The position numbers were made by a program, and so were the translations under genes. A DNA stretch of 33,932 bases, from positions 1 to 33,932 of the forward strand of contig JABSSA010000428.1 of assembly GCA_013214665.1 (NCBI GenBank), read 5' to 3'. Below the pieces are notes generated by a model. That model did not search any database. It was not told where the DNA came from and saw only the letters and a list, made by a program, of their open reading frames with translations. Origin of the DNA: Paracoccaceae bacterium (GTDB lineage Bacteria > Pseudomonadota > Alphaproteobacteria > Rhodobacterales > Rhodobacteraceae). Every line of letters begins with the position of its first letter. Position 1 is the first letter of the stretch. Positions 1 through 8,576 of the stretch are shown in pieces.

Positions 1-1
1 C

Positions 2-769
2 GCCACCTTCCGCTATCTTACACAGGATGTGCGGCTGGTCTTTGCCCAAAACATCGAAATGGCCCGCGCTCTGCAACGGCTGGGGATGCGCGCCACGCGC
101 GTGGAAGTCAGCGGCAATCTCAAAGCGCTGGCCGATCCGCTGCCGGTGGATCAAGCGGCGCGCGCCAGCCTTGCGGCGGCTTTTGCCGATGCCCCGCTCT
201 GGGTCGCCGCCTCGACCCATCCGGGTGAAGATGCCATCCTACTGGGCGCCCATGAAATCCTGCGCCAGACAATGCCAGCGGCGCGGCTGATCCTGGTGCC
301 ACGCCACCCGGAGCGGGCCGCAGATATCGCAATGCTTGCGCAAAAGGCGGGCTTCTCCGTGGCCCGCCGTGCGCAGGGCGACGCGCCAGAGGCTGATGTG
401 TATCTGGCAGACACTCTGGGCGAAATGGGTCTGTGGTATGCGCTGGCGCCCGTTGTTTTTCTGGCCGGATCGCTGAAACCGATTGGCGGGCACAATCCCT
501 TTGAGGTGGCCCATTCCGGGGCGGCGCTGATCTCGGGCCCGCATGTGGCCAATTTTCAGGAAACCTACACCACGTTCGAGGAACACAACGCCGTGCGCTA
601 TGCCGCCACCGCGCCCGAGATTGCCGATCACCTGTGCCATCTCTTGCAAGACGCCCAAGCGCTTGATACCGCCCGCGCAGAGGCCCGGTCTGTGATTGCA
701 GATCAAAAGGGCAAGCTGGACGCGCTGGCGGATCAGCTGATCACATCGCTGGAGCTGTCCGATGCCTGA
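2..769 (+). CDS. waaA: 3-deoxy-D-manno-octulosonic acid (Kdo) transferase, 3' part
   Basis: The frame is open from the window edge, so the N-terminal part lies upstream; the track start at 29 (GTG) is only an internal codon. The visible 255 or so residues are the C-terminal GT-B half of WaaA/KdtA. They include the STHPGED segment, LVPRHPER, and the family stretch GSLKPIGGHNPFE followed by GPHVANF. The enzyme transfers Kdo from CMP-Kdo to lipid A precursors at the inner face of the cytoplasmic membrane. The stop codon lies inside the next gene, whose ATG is at 762, an 8-base overlap that suggests co-transcription with another envelope glycosyltransferase. Family assignment is firm; the acceptor and number of Kdo units added cannot be told. 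Confidence 0.93.
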   Translation, partial: ATFRYLTQDVRLVFAQNIEMARALQRLGMRATRVEVSGNLKALADPLPVDQAARASLAAAFADAPLWVAASTHPGEDAILLGAHEILRQTMPAARLILVPRHPERAADIAMLAQKAGFSVARRAQGDAPEADVYLADTLGEMGLWYALAPVVFLAGSLKPIGGHNPFEVAHSGAALISGPHVANFQETYTTFEEHNAVRYAATAPEIADHLCHLLQDAQALDTARAEARSVIADQKGKLDALADQLITSLELSDA

Positions 770-1820
770 GGTCATGGTTACGAATTTCAACCCCAATTTC
801 ACCGGGGTGTCTTCGACCACGGCCAATGTGATCCGGGAGCAGAAAGAAACCTATGATGTGCGGCTGGTGGGCCGGCCCCTGCCCAATGCGCCAACGCCGA
901 TCACCACGGCTGAGGCGCGCGCGCTGTCGCGCAGCACGCCGGAAAATCGCCCCTTCACCATCTGGCACGTGCGCCGCAACCCGGAAATGCGCGCCGCCCT
1001 CTGGGCCCGCGATGTGCTGCGCCTGCCGATCAAGATCGTCTTTACCTCTGCCAAGCAACGGCGGCATTCGGCCCATCCCCGTTGGCTGATCCGCCAGATG
1101 GATGCGGTGATCGGCACCACAAAAGCCGCCTCGGCGCTGGTGCCCAACGTCTGGGCCACCGTGCCGCATGGCATCAACACACACACGTTTTTCCCGTCCG
1201 AGGATCGTGCCAGCGCCTGGGCCAAACTGGGTTATGGCGGCACGATGGGCTTCGCCACGATGGGCCGCACCCGCCCCGAAAAGGGCACCGACATCTTTGT
1301 AGAAGCGATGATCGAGCTTTTGCCGGAAGTCCCCGGAGCGGTGGCGCTGGTCTGTGGCTGGGCGTCTTCGTTTTACAAAAAGTTCGAGGCCGATCTTAAG
1401 GCGCAGGTGGCCGCCGCCGGATTGCAAGACCGCATCCTCTTTCTGGGCGAAGTGCCCGCAGAAAAGCAGCCCGAGCTTTTGCGCGCGCTGACACTGACCG
1501 TGCAATTGCCCCGCTACGAAGGGTTTGGCGTGGTGCCGCTTGAAGGCATGGCCTCTGGCACGCCGTTTGTGGGCAGTGACACCGGGTTTTACCGCTCGCT
1601 GTCGTCTGGCGGGGCCACGGGCAACATCGTGCCGCTGCAATGCTCGCCGCAAGAAACCGCTGCAGCGATCCGTGATTTGCTGCAGCCAGACCGCCACGCC
1701 CAAGCCGCATTGGAGGCGCGCCGCATCGCCGATGCCGAGTTTAGCGCCCGCCACGAGGCCGCCGGGATCAACGAGGTTTACGAACGGCTCTGGGCCGGTG
1801 AGCGGCGCACGGATCGCTGA
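762..1820 (+). CDS. Glycosyltransferase family 4 (group 1) protein
   Basis: A 352-residue GT-B glycosyltransferase. The C-terminal half has a typical GT4 nucleotide-sugar binding region: FATMGRTRPEKGTDIFVEA, then VLFLGEVP-like spacing, then the EX7E motif in YEGFGVVPLEGMASG. It has no signal peptide or obvious membrane segment, so it should act in the cytoplasm or peripherally on the inner membrane. The ATG overlaps the end of waaA by 8 bases, so translation is probably coupled. With waaA as partner, a role in LPS core or another surface glycan is the natural inference. The sugar and acceptor are unknown. A short hairpin follows the stop at 1832-1851. Confidence 0.9.
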   Translation: MPEVMVTNFNPNFTGVSSTTANVIREQKETYDVRLVGRPLPNAPTPITTAEARALSRSTPENRPFTIWHVRRNPEMRAALWARDVLRLPIKIVFTSAKQRRHSAHPRWLIRQMDAVIGTTKAASALVPNVWATVPHGINTHTFFPSEDRASAWAKLGYGGTMGFATMGRTRPEKGTDIFVEAMIELLPEVPGAVALVCGWASSFYKKFEADLKAQVAAAGLQDRILFLGEVPAEKQPELLRALTLTVQLPRYEGFGVVPLEGMASGTPFVGSDTGFYRSLSSGGATGNIVPLQCSPQETAAAIRDLLQPDRHAQAALEARRIADAEFSARHEAAGINEVYERLWAGERRTDR

Positions 1821-1831
1821 CGATCACGCAA

Positions 1832-1851
1832 AAAGCACCGCACGGTGCTTT
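1832..1851 (+). terminator. Hairpin after the glycosyltransferase gene, possible terminator
   Basis: AAAGCACCG-CA-CGGTGCTTT is a perfect 9-bp inverted repeat 11 bases after the stop codon. Only three T residues (CTTTG) follow on the plus strand, so it is a weak intrinsic terminator. On the minus strand the same stem runs into TTTTTGCG, so it could also stop read-through from the clpX side. Confidence 0.5.
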
Positions 1852-2134
1852 GTCACCGCGTTAACCAATCCGGGCGTAGAACCTCCCCCGCATATGCAGC
1901 AGGTCAAAGGCCTTACACCCCTTTGACCAAACATCTGGCTTTCACGGCGACCGGTCGACACACCGGTATCCTGAAACCGCGGTTCAAAGTGATCAGACAC
2001 GCCCAAAGCGGTCTGCGCCTACGATACAGCTGGCCCGAAGTGGCGCCACTTCATTCTTAACACCCCTGCCCCCGCCCTTCGACCGAAGGCTGCGGGCGCG
2101 GGGCGTTGTCGCAGACGAAATAAACATCGCAGAC
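1852..2134. other. Intergenic region rich in inverted repeats, no gene seen
   Basis: No plausible coding frame. It holds GGTCAAAGG/CCTTTGACC (1902-1928, 9-bp arms), ACCGGT/ACCGGT (1950-1967), AACCGCGGTT (1975-1984) and the 16-bp perfect palindrome GAAGTGGCGCCACTTC (2037-2052). A two-part stem CCCGC-CCTTCG...CGAAGG-CT-GCGGG follows at 2071-2096. An imperfect 18-base tandem repeat beginning TCGCAGAC sits at 2109-2144. A structured RNA is possible, but neither strand nor family can be assigned. Confidence 0.5.
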
Positions 2135-2161
2135 AAAAAATAAGGCGGGGTGAACCCCGCC
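2135..2161 (-). terminator. Rho-independent terminator of clpX
   Basis: Read on the minus strand, GGCGGGGT-TC-ACCCCGCC (8-bp GC-rich stem) is followed directly by TTATTTTTT. It starts 27 bases after the clpX stop codon. This is a textbook intrinsic terminator. Confidence 0.9.
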
Positions 2162-2187
2162 CTACCTCTTTTGCCATGTGCCACGCC

Positions 2188-3453
<1,266 letters not shown>

Positions 3454-3510
3454 GTCACACCTTTCTGTCCGCGCCCATTGCTTCCTTGGAAACAGGCCGA
3501 ACGGCCGCAG

Positions 3511-3538
3511 GGTTGGGCTAGCTTAAGATAGCCCAACC
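3511..3538. other. 10-bp inverted repeat between clpP and clpX
   Basis: GGTTGGGCTA and TAGCCCAACC form a perfect 10-bp stem with an 8-base loop, in the gap between the clpP stop and the clpX start. No run of T follows it on the minus strand. An attenuator, an mRNA processing or stability element, or an operator is more likely than a classical terminator. Confidence 0.55.
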
Positions 3539-3582
3539 GCCTCTACAATCGCAAAATGTGGTGAATGCTCATGCCGAGCGAC

Positions 3583-4212
3583 TTAACTTTCGTCGTCGTC
3601 TTCTTTGCCACGATTTTCCACGATTTCATCGATCAAACCCCAGGATTTTGCATCTTCTGGCGACATAAAGTTGTCACGCTCCAACGCAGCTTCCACGTTT
3701 TCTAGCGTCTGACCGGTGTGTTTCACGTAAATTTCATTGAGACGTTTTTTCAATTTCAGCGTCTCTTCGGCATGGATCATAATATCCGTCGCCTGCCCCT
3801 GATACCCGCCTGAAGGCTGGTGCACCATCACGCGGCTGTTGGGCAGCGAAAAGCGCATCCCCGCCTCACCTGCAGTCAGCAACAGCGACCCCATCGATGC
3901 CGCTTGACCAATCACCAGCGTCGACACTTTGGGTTTGATGTATTGCATCGTGTCGTAGATCGACAAACCAGATGTCACCACGCCGCCGGGCGAGTTGATG
4001 TACATGCTGATTTCTTTTTTCGGGTTTTCCGCTTCCAGATGCAAAAGCTGCGCCACGATCAGCGATGACATACCGTCATGCACCGGACCATTCAGGAAAA
4101 TGATCCGCTCTTTCAAAAGGCGCGAAAAGATATCGTAAGCGCGTTCGCCGCGGCTGGTTTGTTCAACCACCATGGGCACGAGGTTCATATAGGTTTCGAC
4201 AGGATCTTGCAT
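3583..4212 (-). CDS. clpP: ATP-dependent Clp protease, proteolytic subunit ClpP
   Basis: The serine protease chamber of ClpXP. I place the start at ATG 4212 (209 residues, MQDPVETYM...) because GAGG sits 9 bases upstream. The track start at 4227 is a TTG without a comparable ribosome site. The catalytic triad is complete in this numbering: S106 in GQAASMGS, H131 in MVHQPSGG, and D180 in [10 protein letters not shown]. The length fits bacterial ClpP without a long propeptide. The C-terminus is acidic (KEDDDES). It is the first gene of a clpP-clpX pair and is divergent from the ArsR-type regulator, with 136 bases between the two start codons. A heat-shock promoter would be expected, but I cannot find a convincing one. 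Confidence 0.96.
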   Translation of the reverse strand: MQDPVETYMNLVPMVVEQTSRGERAYDIFSRLLKERIIFLNGPVHDGMSSLIVAQLLHLEAENPKKEISMYINSPGGVVTSGLSIYDTMQYIKPKVSTLVIGQAASMGSLLLTAGEAGMRFSLPNSRVMVHQPSGGYQGQATDIMIHAEETLKLKKRLNEIYVKHTGQTLENVEAALERDNFMSPEDAKSWGLIDEIVENRGKEDDDES

Positions 4213-4314
4213 GGTTGAATGCCTCAAAGTTCAGCTTGTCGGGACCATACCCGCAAAGCGGTTTCCAGAGTCTTAGTATCGCCCCTACCCGGCTGCAAGG
4301 GCACGGGTGCAAGT

Positions 4315-4343
4315 TTGACAAAGGGTAAGCAATTTCTTACGGT
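4315..4343 (+). promoter_or_regulatory. Candidate sigma-70-type promoter of the ArsR-type gene
   Basis: A perfect -35 TTGACA (4315-4320) is followed after 17 bases by TACGGT (4338-4343), a partial -10 match. The predicted transcription start falls at about 4349-4350, on the start codon itself. No Shine-Dalgarno sequence lies close to the ATG, so the mRNA may be leaderless. Confidence 0.55.
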
Positions 4344-4357
4344 AAGTAATGACTTAC
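4325..4357. promoter_or_regulatory. Tandem inverted-repeat operator over the ArsR-type gene start
   Basis: Two 16-bp inverted repeats of identical layout lie one base apart: GTAAGCAATTTCTTAC (4325-4340) and GTAAGTAATGACTTAC (4342-4357). Both have arms GTAAG/CTTAC and a 6-base spacer. The second contains the ATG (4349-4351), and together they cover the -10 region to about +8. This is what an autoregulatory ArsR-family repressor site would look like. Confidence 0.75.
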
Positions 4358-4678
4358 GATTCTGCCTTTTCCGCCCTCGCCTGCGGCACCCGGCGCGCCA
4401 TCCTTCGCGATCTGGCCGGGTCGGCCAAAACCGTAGGCCTTCTGGCACAGACCCTGCCCGTCAGCCGTCCGGCGGTTTCGCAACACCTCAAAGTGCTCAG
4501 CGATGCGGGGCTGGTCACCGTCACCCCCAAAGGCACGCGCAACCTATATGCGCTCAACCCGCAAGGGCTGGCCCAGGTGCGCGCCTACCTTGATGAGATG
4601 TGGTCCGACGCGCTCACAGCCTTTGCTGCAGCCGCTCAGGACATGGCACAGGAGACACCCTCAAATGACGAAAATTAA
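4349..4678 (+). CDS. ArsR-family winged-helix transcriptional regulator
   Basis: A 109-residue protein of ArsR/SmtB type. It shows the opening FSALACGTRRAILRDLA, the recognition helix region VSRPAVSQHLKVLSDAGLV (about residues 38-56), and the wing PKGTRNLYALN. It has no cysteine cluster typical of metal sensors, since the CVC-type motif is absent. It therefore belongs with the non-metal ArsR proteins usually paired with SRPBCC/AHSA1 genes. That partner follows directly here with a 14-base overlap. The start codon lies within a tandem inverted repeat, so autorepression is likely, and the absence of a ribosome site suggests leaderless translation. The effector is unknown. Confidence 0.92.
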   Translation: MTYDSAFSALACGTRRAILRDLAGSAKTVGLLAQTLPVSRPAVSQHLKVLSDAGLVTVTPKGTRNLYALNPQGLAQVRAYLDEMWSDALTAFAAAAQDMAQETPSNDEN

Positions 4679-5123
4679 CCCCATCGAAAAATCGCTCTGG
4701 GTGCCGCTGCCCCCTGCACAAGCCTTTGTTCTCTTTACGGAAAAGCTGGAAACATGGTGGCCGGTGGAGACCCATTCGCTCTCTGCCGGTCAAAAATCCC
4801 GCCCTCAAGCGATGGTGTTCGAGCCACGCCTCGGTGGCCAGATCACCGAAACCCTGCCCGATGGCACGGTCTCCAACTGGGCTGAGGTCATGGTTTGGAA
4901 TCCGCCTCACAGCTTTGAGCTAGCCTGGCACGTGGGCCGCGACCGAGCTCAGGCGTCGCGTGTCAAAGTCGCGTTCCGCGCGGAAAACGCCGGCACCCAA
5001 CTTCACCTGCTACACGACGGGTTTGACGCGCTCGGAGCGGAGGCCGCTGAAAGCGCTGAAAATTACCGCAACGGCTGGGTCGGCGTGCTGGCGCGCTACG
5101 AGGCTGCCACGAAACCCCATTGA
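4665..5123 (+). CDS. SRPBCC / AHSA1-domain protein
   Basis: I start it at ATG 4665 (152 residues), not at the earlier in-frame codon of the track. That choice gives the family N-terminus IEKSLWVPLPPAQAFVLFTE and a 14-base overlap with the ArsR-type gene. Family features include the conserved WWPVETHSLS region, FEPRLGGQITE, and the C-terminal NYRNGWVGVLARYE helix that closes the START-like hydrophobic cavity. Such proteins bind small hydrophobic ligands, and their biochemistry is mostly undetermined. The gene arrangement makes it the likely target and possible ligand partner of the upstream repressor. Confidence 0.9.
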   Translation: MTKINPIEKSLWVPLPPAQAFVLFTEKLETWWPVETHSLSAGQKSRPQAMVFEPRLGGQITETLPDGTVSNWAEVMVWNPPHSFELAWHVGRDRAQASRVKVAFRAENAGTQLHLLHDGFDALGAEAAESAENYRNGWVGVLARYEAATKPH

Positions 5124-5176
5124 TCCGCGCTGCATATTGCGAAACCATACCCCTCACCCGAGGGGAGGATCACCTT

Positions 5177-6238
5177 GTGCACCGACGCCGCTTTCTGGCC
5201 CTCAGCGCTGCCGCATCGCTGGGCGGCTCCATGAGCCGCGCCCAAACCGCTGGCGCGCTGTATGTGCCACCCGAAGAGGCGCGCCATAGCCAAACCTTCA
5301 TGCAATGGCCGGTCAGCCGCCAAGTCTATCGCGACCGCCGGTTTCTGCGCGATGTGCAAAACACCATCGCGGATATCGCAAACGCCATCGCCGCCTTTGA
5401 ACCGGTTGTCACGCTCGCAGACGCCAGCCACCACGCCGCAGCGCGCGCCCAACTGTCGTCAAACGTCGCCCTCTGGGACATCCCGACCGAAGACCTCTGG
5501 TGCCGCGATTCCGGCCCCCTCTTCGCTGTGCAAAACAATGCGCTTGTGGTCAGCCACATCCAGTTCAACGGCTGGGGCAACCGCCAGCCCCACCGCGCCG
5601 ATGGTCAGATCGCCCAGCGCGTCGCGGAAAAGCTCGGCCTGCCGCTGGTTCCCTCCGGGCTCAAAGGCGAAGCAGGCGGCGTCGAGCACGATGGCCACGG
5701 CCTTCTGATGGCGCATGAAAGCTCCTGGGTCACAGACACGCGCAACCCTGGCCTCACTCGCACCCAGATCGAAACCCAACTCCTCACCGCCTACGGGGCA
5801 GACAGAATGATCTGGTCCCCCGGCGTCTTTGGCGAAGACATCACCGATTATCATATCGACAGCCTTGCGCGTTTCACCGGCCCGGGCCGCGTGCTGATCA
5901 ACCTGCCGGATGATCCCGATCCCGCCGACCCGTTCCATGTGGCGGCCCAAGACACCCACACCCGCCTGATCGCGGCTGGGCTAGAGGTTGAGGTGATCCC
6001 CGAACCCAACAAGCGGCGTGTCAAAAGGTATGACTTCGTGGCCTCTTACGCCAATTACTACGCCTGCAACGGCGCCATCATCGCCGCGCAATTCGGCGAT
6101 CCTGAAACCGACGCTATCGCCAAGGCGGCGCTACGCGCCCATTATCCCGACCGGGAAATTGTGATGCTCAACGTCGACCCGCTGGGCGAAATCGGCGGCG
6201 GCATCCACTGCGCCACCCAACAAATGCCTGCCCTCTGA
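5177..6238 (+). CDS. Tat-exported agmatine deiminase / peptidylarginine deiminase-family protein
   Basis: The best start is GTG 5177 (353 residues): GGGGAGG lies 8 bases upstream, and the protein then begins with a twin-arginine signal, HRRRFLALSAAASLGG. Residues that match the agmatine deiminase fold include DLWCRDSGP (106-114), FNGWG (130-134), EAGGVEHDGHG (165-175), YHIDSLARF with H226, and GGGIHCATQQ with the presumed nucleophile C345. These enzymes hydrolyse a guanidino group to a ureido group plus ammonia. The usual GGGNIHC motif lacks its Asn here. Most agmatine deiminases are cytoplasmic, so export and the altered motif leave the substrate open (agmatine, arginine peptides or another guanidine). 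Confidence 0.88.
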   Translation: MHRRRFLALSAAASLGGSMSRAQTAGALYVPPEEARHSQTFMQWPVSRQVYRDRRFLRDVQNTIADIANAIAAFEPVVTLADASHHAAARAQLSSNVALWDIPTEDLWCRDSGPLFAVQNNALVVSHIQFNGWGNRQPHRADGQIAQRVAEKLGLPLVPSGLKGEAGGVEHDGHGLLMAHESSWVTDTRNPGLTRTQIETQLLTAYGADRMIWSPGVFGEDITDYHIDSLARFTGPGRVLINLPDDPDPADPFHVAAQDTHTRLIAAGLEVEVIPEPNKRRVKRYDFVASYANYYACNGAIIAAQFGDPETDAIAKAALRAHYPDREIVMLNVDPLGEIGGGIHCATQQMPAL

Positions 6239-6256
6239 CGAGCGCCGCGACCCCTG

Positions 6257-6294
6257 CTTCTTTTGGATAAAAATACTCAAACCGGCGCGCCGGT
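6257..6294 (-). repeat. Hairpin/GAGTATTTT intergenic repeat, copy A
   Basis: On the minus strand the hairpin ACCGGCGCGCCGGT is followed by TTGAGTATTTTTATCC and AAAAGAAG. It lies between two convergent genes and downstream of the minus-strand M20 gene. The core recurs at 20346, 22317 and 29120. It may act as a terminator. Confidence 0.75.
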
Positions 6295-6331
6295 CCCACC
6301 CGCGCGCCAGTCCGTCAATTACAGGCTTCGA

Positions 6332-7495
6332 TCAGCCCACAGGCATCCGCTGCTCGATCACTTCGGCATACCAGCTGCAGCCTGCAGGGATCGTGTCGTC
6401 ATTGAAGTTGTACTCGGGGTGATGCACCATCGCCGTATCGCCATTACCCACCAGAATATAGGCCCCCGGCCGCTCTTCCAGCATGAACGCGAAATCCTCA
6501 CCGCCCATCACCAGGGGCGCCTCATCGCATTCTCCTGAAATGCCGCGCGCCACACCCGCGGCGAAATTGGTTTGCTCATCGTGGTTCGCCATCACCGGGT
6601 AATTTCGGTGATATTCCACCTTGGCCGTGCCGCCAAAGGTTGCCGCAATGCCTTCGCAAATCTCCGTCACCCGCTTTTCGGCCAAATCGCGCATCTCGGC
6701 TGACATGGTGCGCACGGTGCCCGTCATCTTCACCGTTTGCGGGATCACGTTGAACGGCATTGTTGGTGTCTGGAACCCGGTGATCGAGACCACGATGCGG
6801 TCAATCGGATCGGCATTGCGGCTGACGATTGATTGCAGCGCTGTCACCGCATGGGAGGCCATCAGCGTTGTATCCACCGTTTCCTGCGGCTTGGCGGCAT
6901 GGCCTCCATGACCTTCAAACTCGATGTTCAACAAATCGGTCGCCGCAAAGAACGGGCCACTGCGGATCGCAAAAGAGCCCACAGGGCGGCCCGGCCAATT
7001 GTGCATCCCGTAAACCTCCTGAATACCCCAGCGGTCCATCATGCCGTCGTCACACATCTCTTTGCCGCCACCGCCGCCTTCTTCGGCGGGCTGGAAAATC
7101 ACCACGGCTGTGCCGTCAAAATTGCGGGTCTCTGCCAGATATTGCGCAGCCCCCAGAAGCATCGCAGTGTGGCCATCGTGACCACAGGCGTGCATCGCAC
7201 CCGGCGTTTTGGACGCATAGTCGAGCCCTGTCGCCTCATGAATGGGCAGCGCATCCATATCCGCGCGCAGCCCAACGACCTTGCCCGCACTGTCGGTCTT
7301 ACCCTTGATCACACCTACAACACCGGTGCGCCCGATCCCTTCCACAACCTCGTCACAGCCAAAGGCCCGCAGCTTTTCCGCCACCAAAGATGACGTCCTG
7401 TGTGTTTCAAACAGGATTTCGGGATTTTCGTGAATATCGCGGCGCCATGCGGTGATATCAGAGTGCAATTCAGCAAATCGGTTTTTGACCGGCAT
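6332..7495 (-). CDS. M20D-family amidohydrolase (hippurate hydrolase-like), paralogue A
   Basis: A 387-residue metal-dependent amidohydrolase of the M20D group (hippuricase, N-acyl- and IAA-amino acid hydrolases, N-acetyl-diaminopimelate deacetylase). The metal site is recognisable: MHACGHDGH (C104, H106), QPAEEG (E138, E139), YGMHN (H165) and the C-terminal MVHHPEYNFND. No signal peptide is seen, so it is cytoplasmic. AGGAG lies 9 bases before the ATG. The second M20D gene (9493-10656) has the same length and aligns without gaps through at least the first 140 residues, so this is a duplicated pair. Substrate is an N-acyl or N-aroyl amino acid by family knowledge. The gene probably follows the epimerase gene in one transcript (90-base gap). 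Confidence 0.9.
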   Translation of the reverse strand: MPVKNRFAELHSDITAWRRDIHENPEILFETHRTSSLVAEKLRAFGCDEVVEGIGRTGVVGVIKGKTDSAGKVVGLRADMDALPIHEATGLDYASKTPGAMHACGHDGHTAMLLGAAQYLAETRNFDGTAVVIFQPAEEGGGGGKEMCDDGMMDRWGIQEVYGMHNWPGRPVGSFAIRSGPFFAATDLLNIEFEGHGGHAAKPQETVDTTLMASHAVTALQSIVSRNADPIDRIVVSITGFQTPTMPFNVIPQTVKMTGTVRTMSAEMRDLAEKRVTEICEGIAATFGGTAKVEYHRNYPVMANHDEQTNFAAGVARGISGECDEAPLVMGGEDFAFMLEERPGAYILVGNGDTAMVHHPEYNFNDDTIPAGCSWYAEVIEQRMPVG

Positions 7496-7585
7496 TGAGT
7501 GAGTCTCCTGTGCGTTTCGATCACCCTAGCCGCTTGCACCGGAAGTGCAAACGCACGTCACGCGGGATGTTCTGTGCAAATACGC

Positions 7586-8479
7586 TCAAGCCACCCTGTG
7601 CCGCATCTGCGCCGCCACCTCTTGCGCGGGAACAGCGCTGCGCAAAGCCTTATCAAGCGGCGTTGTCGGCATATCAGGCAGCACCGCGGCAAGGGCCGCA
7701 CCGTCGAGGCTATTGGCGGTGTTCCAAAGATAACGCATCTCGAAAAGATGGCGGATCATCGGCACAAACGGCCGCGCCAGATAAAGCGGGAGCCAAGACA
7801 TCTGTTTGACCCTGATCTCGCGCCCCAAGGCACTCCCCAGGGCATCGGCCATCTCGGCACCGGTCATCGAATACCCTTCAAAGCAAAAATCCGCGAAGCG
7901 AGGCAGGGAAAACCGCTGGTCTGCCAACATCACCGCCGCGCGCGTCACATCCGGCAGATACGCCCAGGCATGTGGCAGATCAGGCTGCCCCGGCAAAGTG
8001 AACACTCCGCGCGCCAGATCTTTGATCATCACCTTGTCGAACCAATTTCCCGACGCTTCGGTGTCAATAAAATCCCCAGCTCTCAATATGATGGTCCGTA
8101 CGCCGTCCCGGCGATAGGCCGCTTCCATCTCGATGCGAATGCGCCCCAGCGGATTGGTCGCCCGATGGGGGGTATTTGGCCCCCAGGGGGCTGGCGTGGT
8201 GTCTCCAAAGACATAAACATTTCCGGGGATGATCACTGTTGCATCATTGGCCAGCGCCACGCGGCGCACATCGGCATGAAGCCGAGGCACCTGTCGCGCC
8301 CAATCCTGATAGGGCGGGTTCCAAGCGTTCACGATCACATCAACACCCCGCGCCGCCACCGAAAGCTCCTCTGTCGCGCGGTCAAACCCGCGCACGTCCC
8401 AGCCTGCAGCCCGAAACGCCTGTGTCGCGTTGCGCCCAAAGCGGCCCGTGGCGCCCAAAATCAATACCGTCCGCGTCAT
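7586..8479 (-). CDS. NAD(P)-dependent epimerase/dehydratase-family protein (atypical SDR)
   Basis: I choose ATG 8479 (297 residues) because AGGAG sits 6 bases upstream and the Rossmann motif VLILGATGRFGRN then starts the protein. The track start at 8545 adds 22 unlikely residues. The fold is an NAD(P)-binding atypical SDR. It retains a C-terminal substrate domain, but the usual YxxxK is not evident, so catalysis may differ or be absent. The gene is divergent from a LysR-type regulator 94 bases away, which probably controls it. An M20D amidohydrolase gene follows downstream. The substrate is not recognisable. Confidence 0.85.
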   Translation of the reverse strand: MTRTVLILGATGRFGRNATQAFRAAGWDVRGFDRATEELSVAARGVDVIVNAWNPPYQDWARQVPRLHADVRRVALANDATVIIPGNVYVFGDTTPAPWGPNTPHRATNPLGRIRIEMEAAYRRDGVRTIILRAGDFIDTEASGNWFDKVMIKDLARGVFTLPGQPDLPHAWAYLPDVTRAAVMLADQRFSLPRFADFCFEGYSMTGAEMADALGSALGREIRVKQMSWLPLYLARPFVPMIRHLFEMRYLWNTANSLDGAALAAVLPDMPTTPLDKALRSAVPAQEVAAQMRHRVA

Positions 8480-8538
8480 GTTTGTCTCCTTAATGTTCGA
8501 TACAAGGGGAAACATATTTGAATACTCTAAGAACAGAA

Positions 8539-8576
8539 TTGGCAAAAAATGAGGGTGTGCTATTCATTCATGAATG
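8539..8576 (+). promoter_or_regulatory. Candidate promoter and palindrome at the LysR gene start
   Basis: TTGGCA (8539-8544) and TATTCA (8561-8566) are spaced by 16 bases. The 12-bp palindrome CATTCATGAATG (8565-8576) ends on the ATG of the LysR-type gene. No close Shine-Dalgarno sequence is seen, since GAGGG lies about 20 bases away. Promoter matches are partial. Confidence 0.4.

Noticed and set aside
1852-2134. tRNA gene or CRISPR array in the hairpin-rich gap
   Set aside because: No cloverleaf with a T-loop GTTCRA or CCA-type end, and the repeats are not regularly spaced direct repeats with unique spacers.
4213-4348. Heat-shock (RpoH) promoter for clpP
   Set aside because: A CTTGCAG followed by GATACTAAG on the minus strand was considered, but spacing and -10 match are too poor to call.
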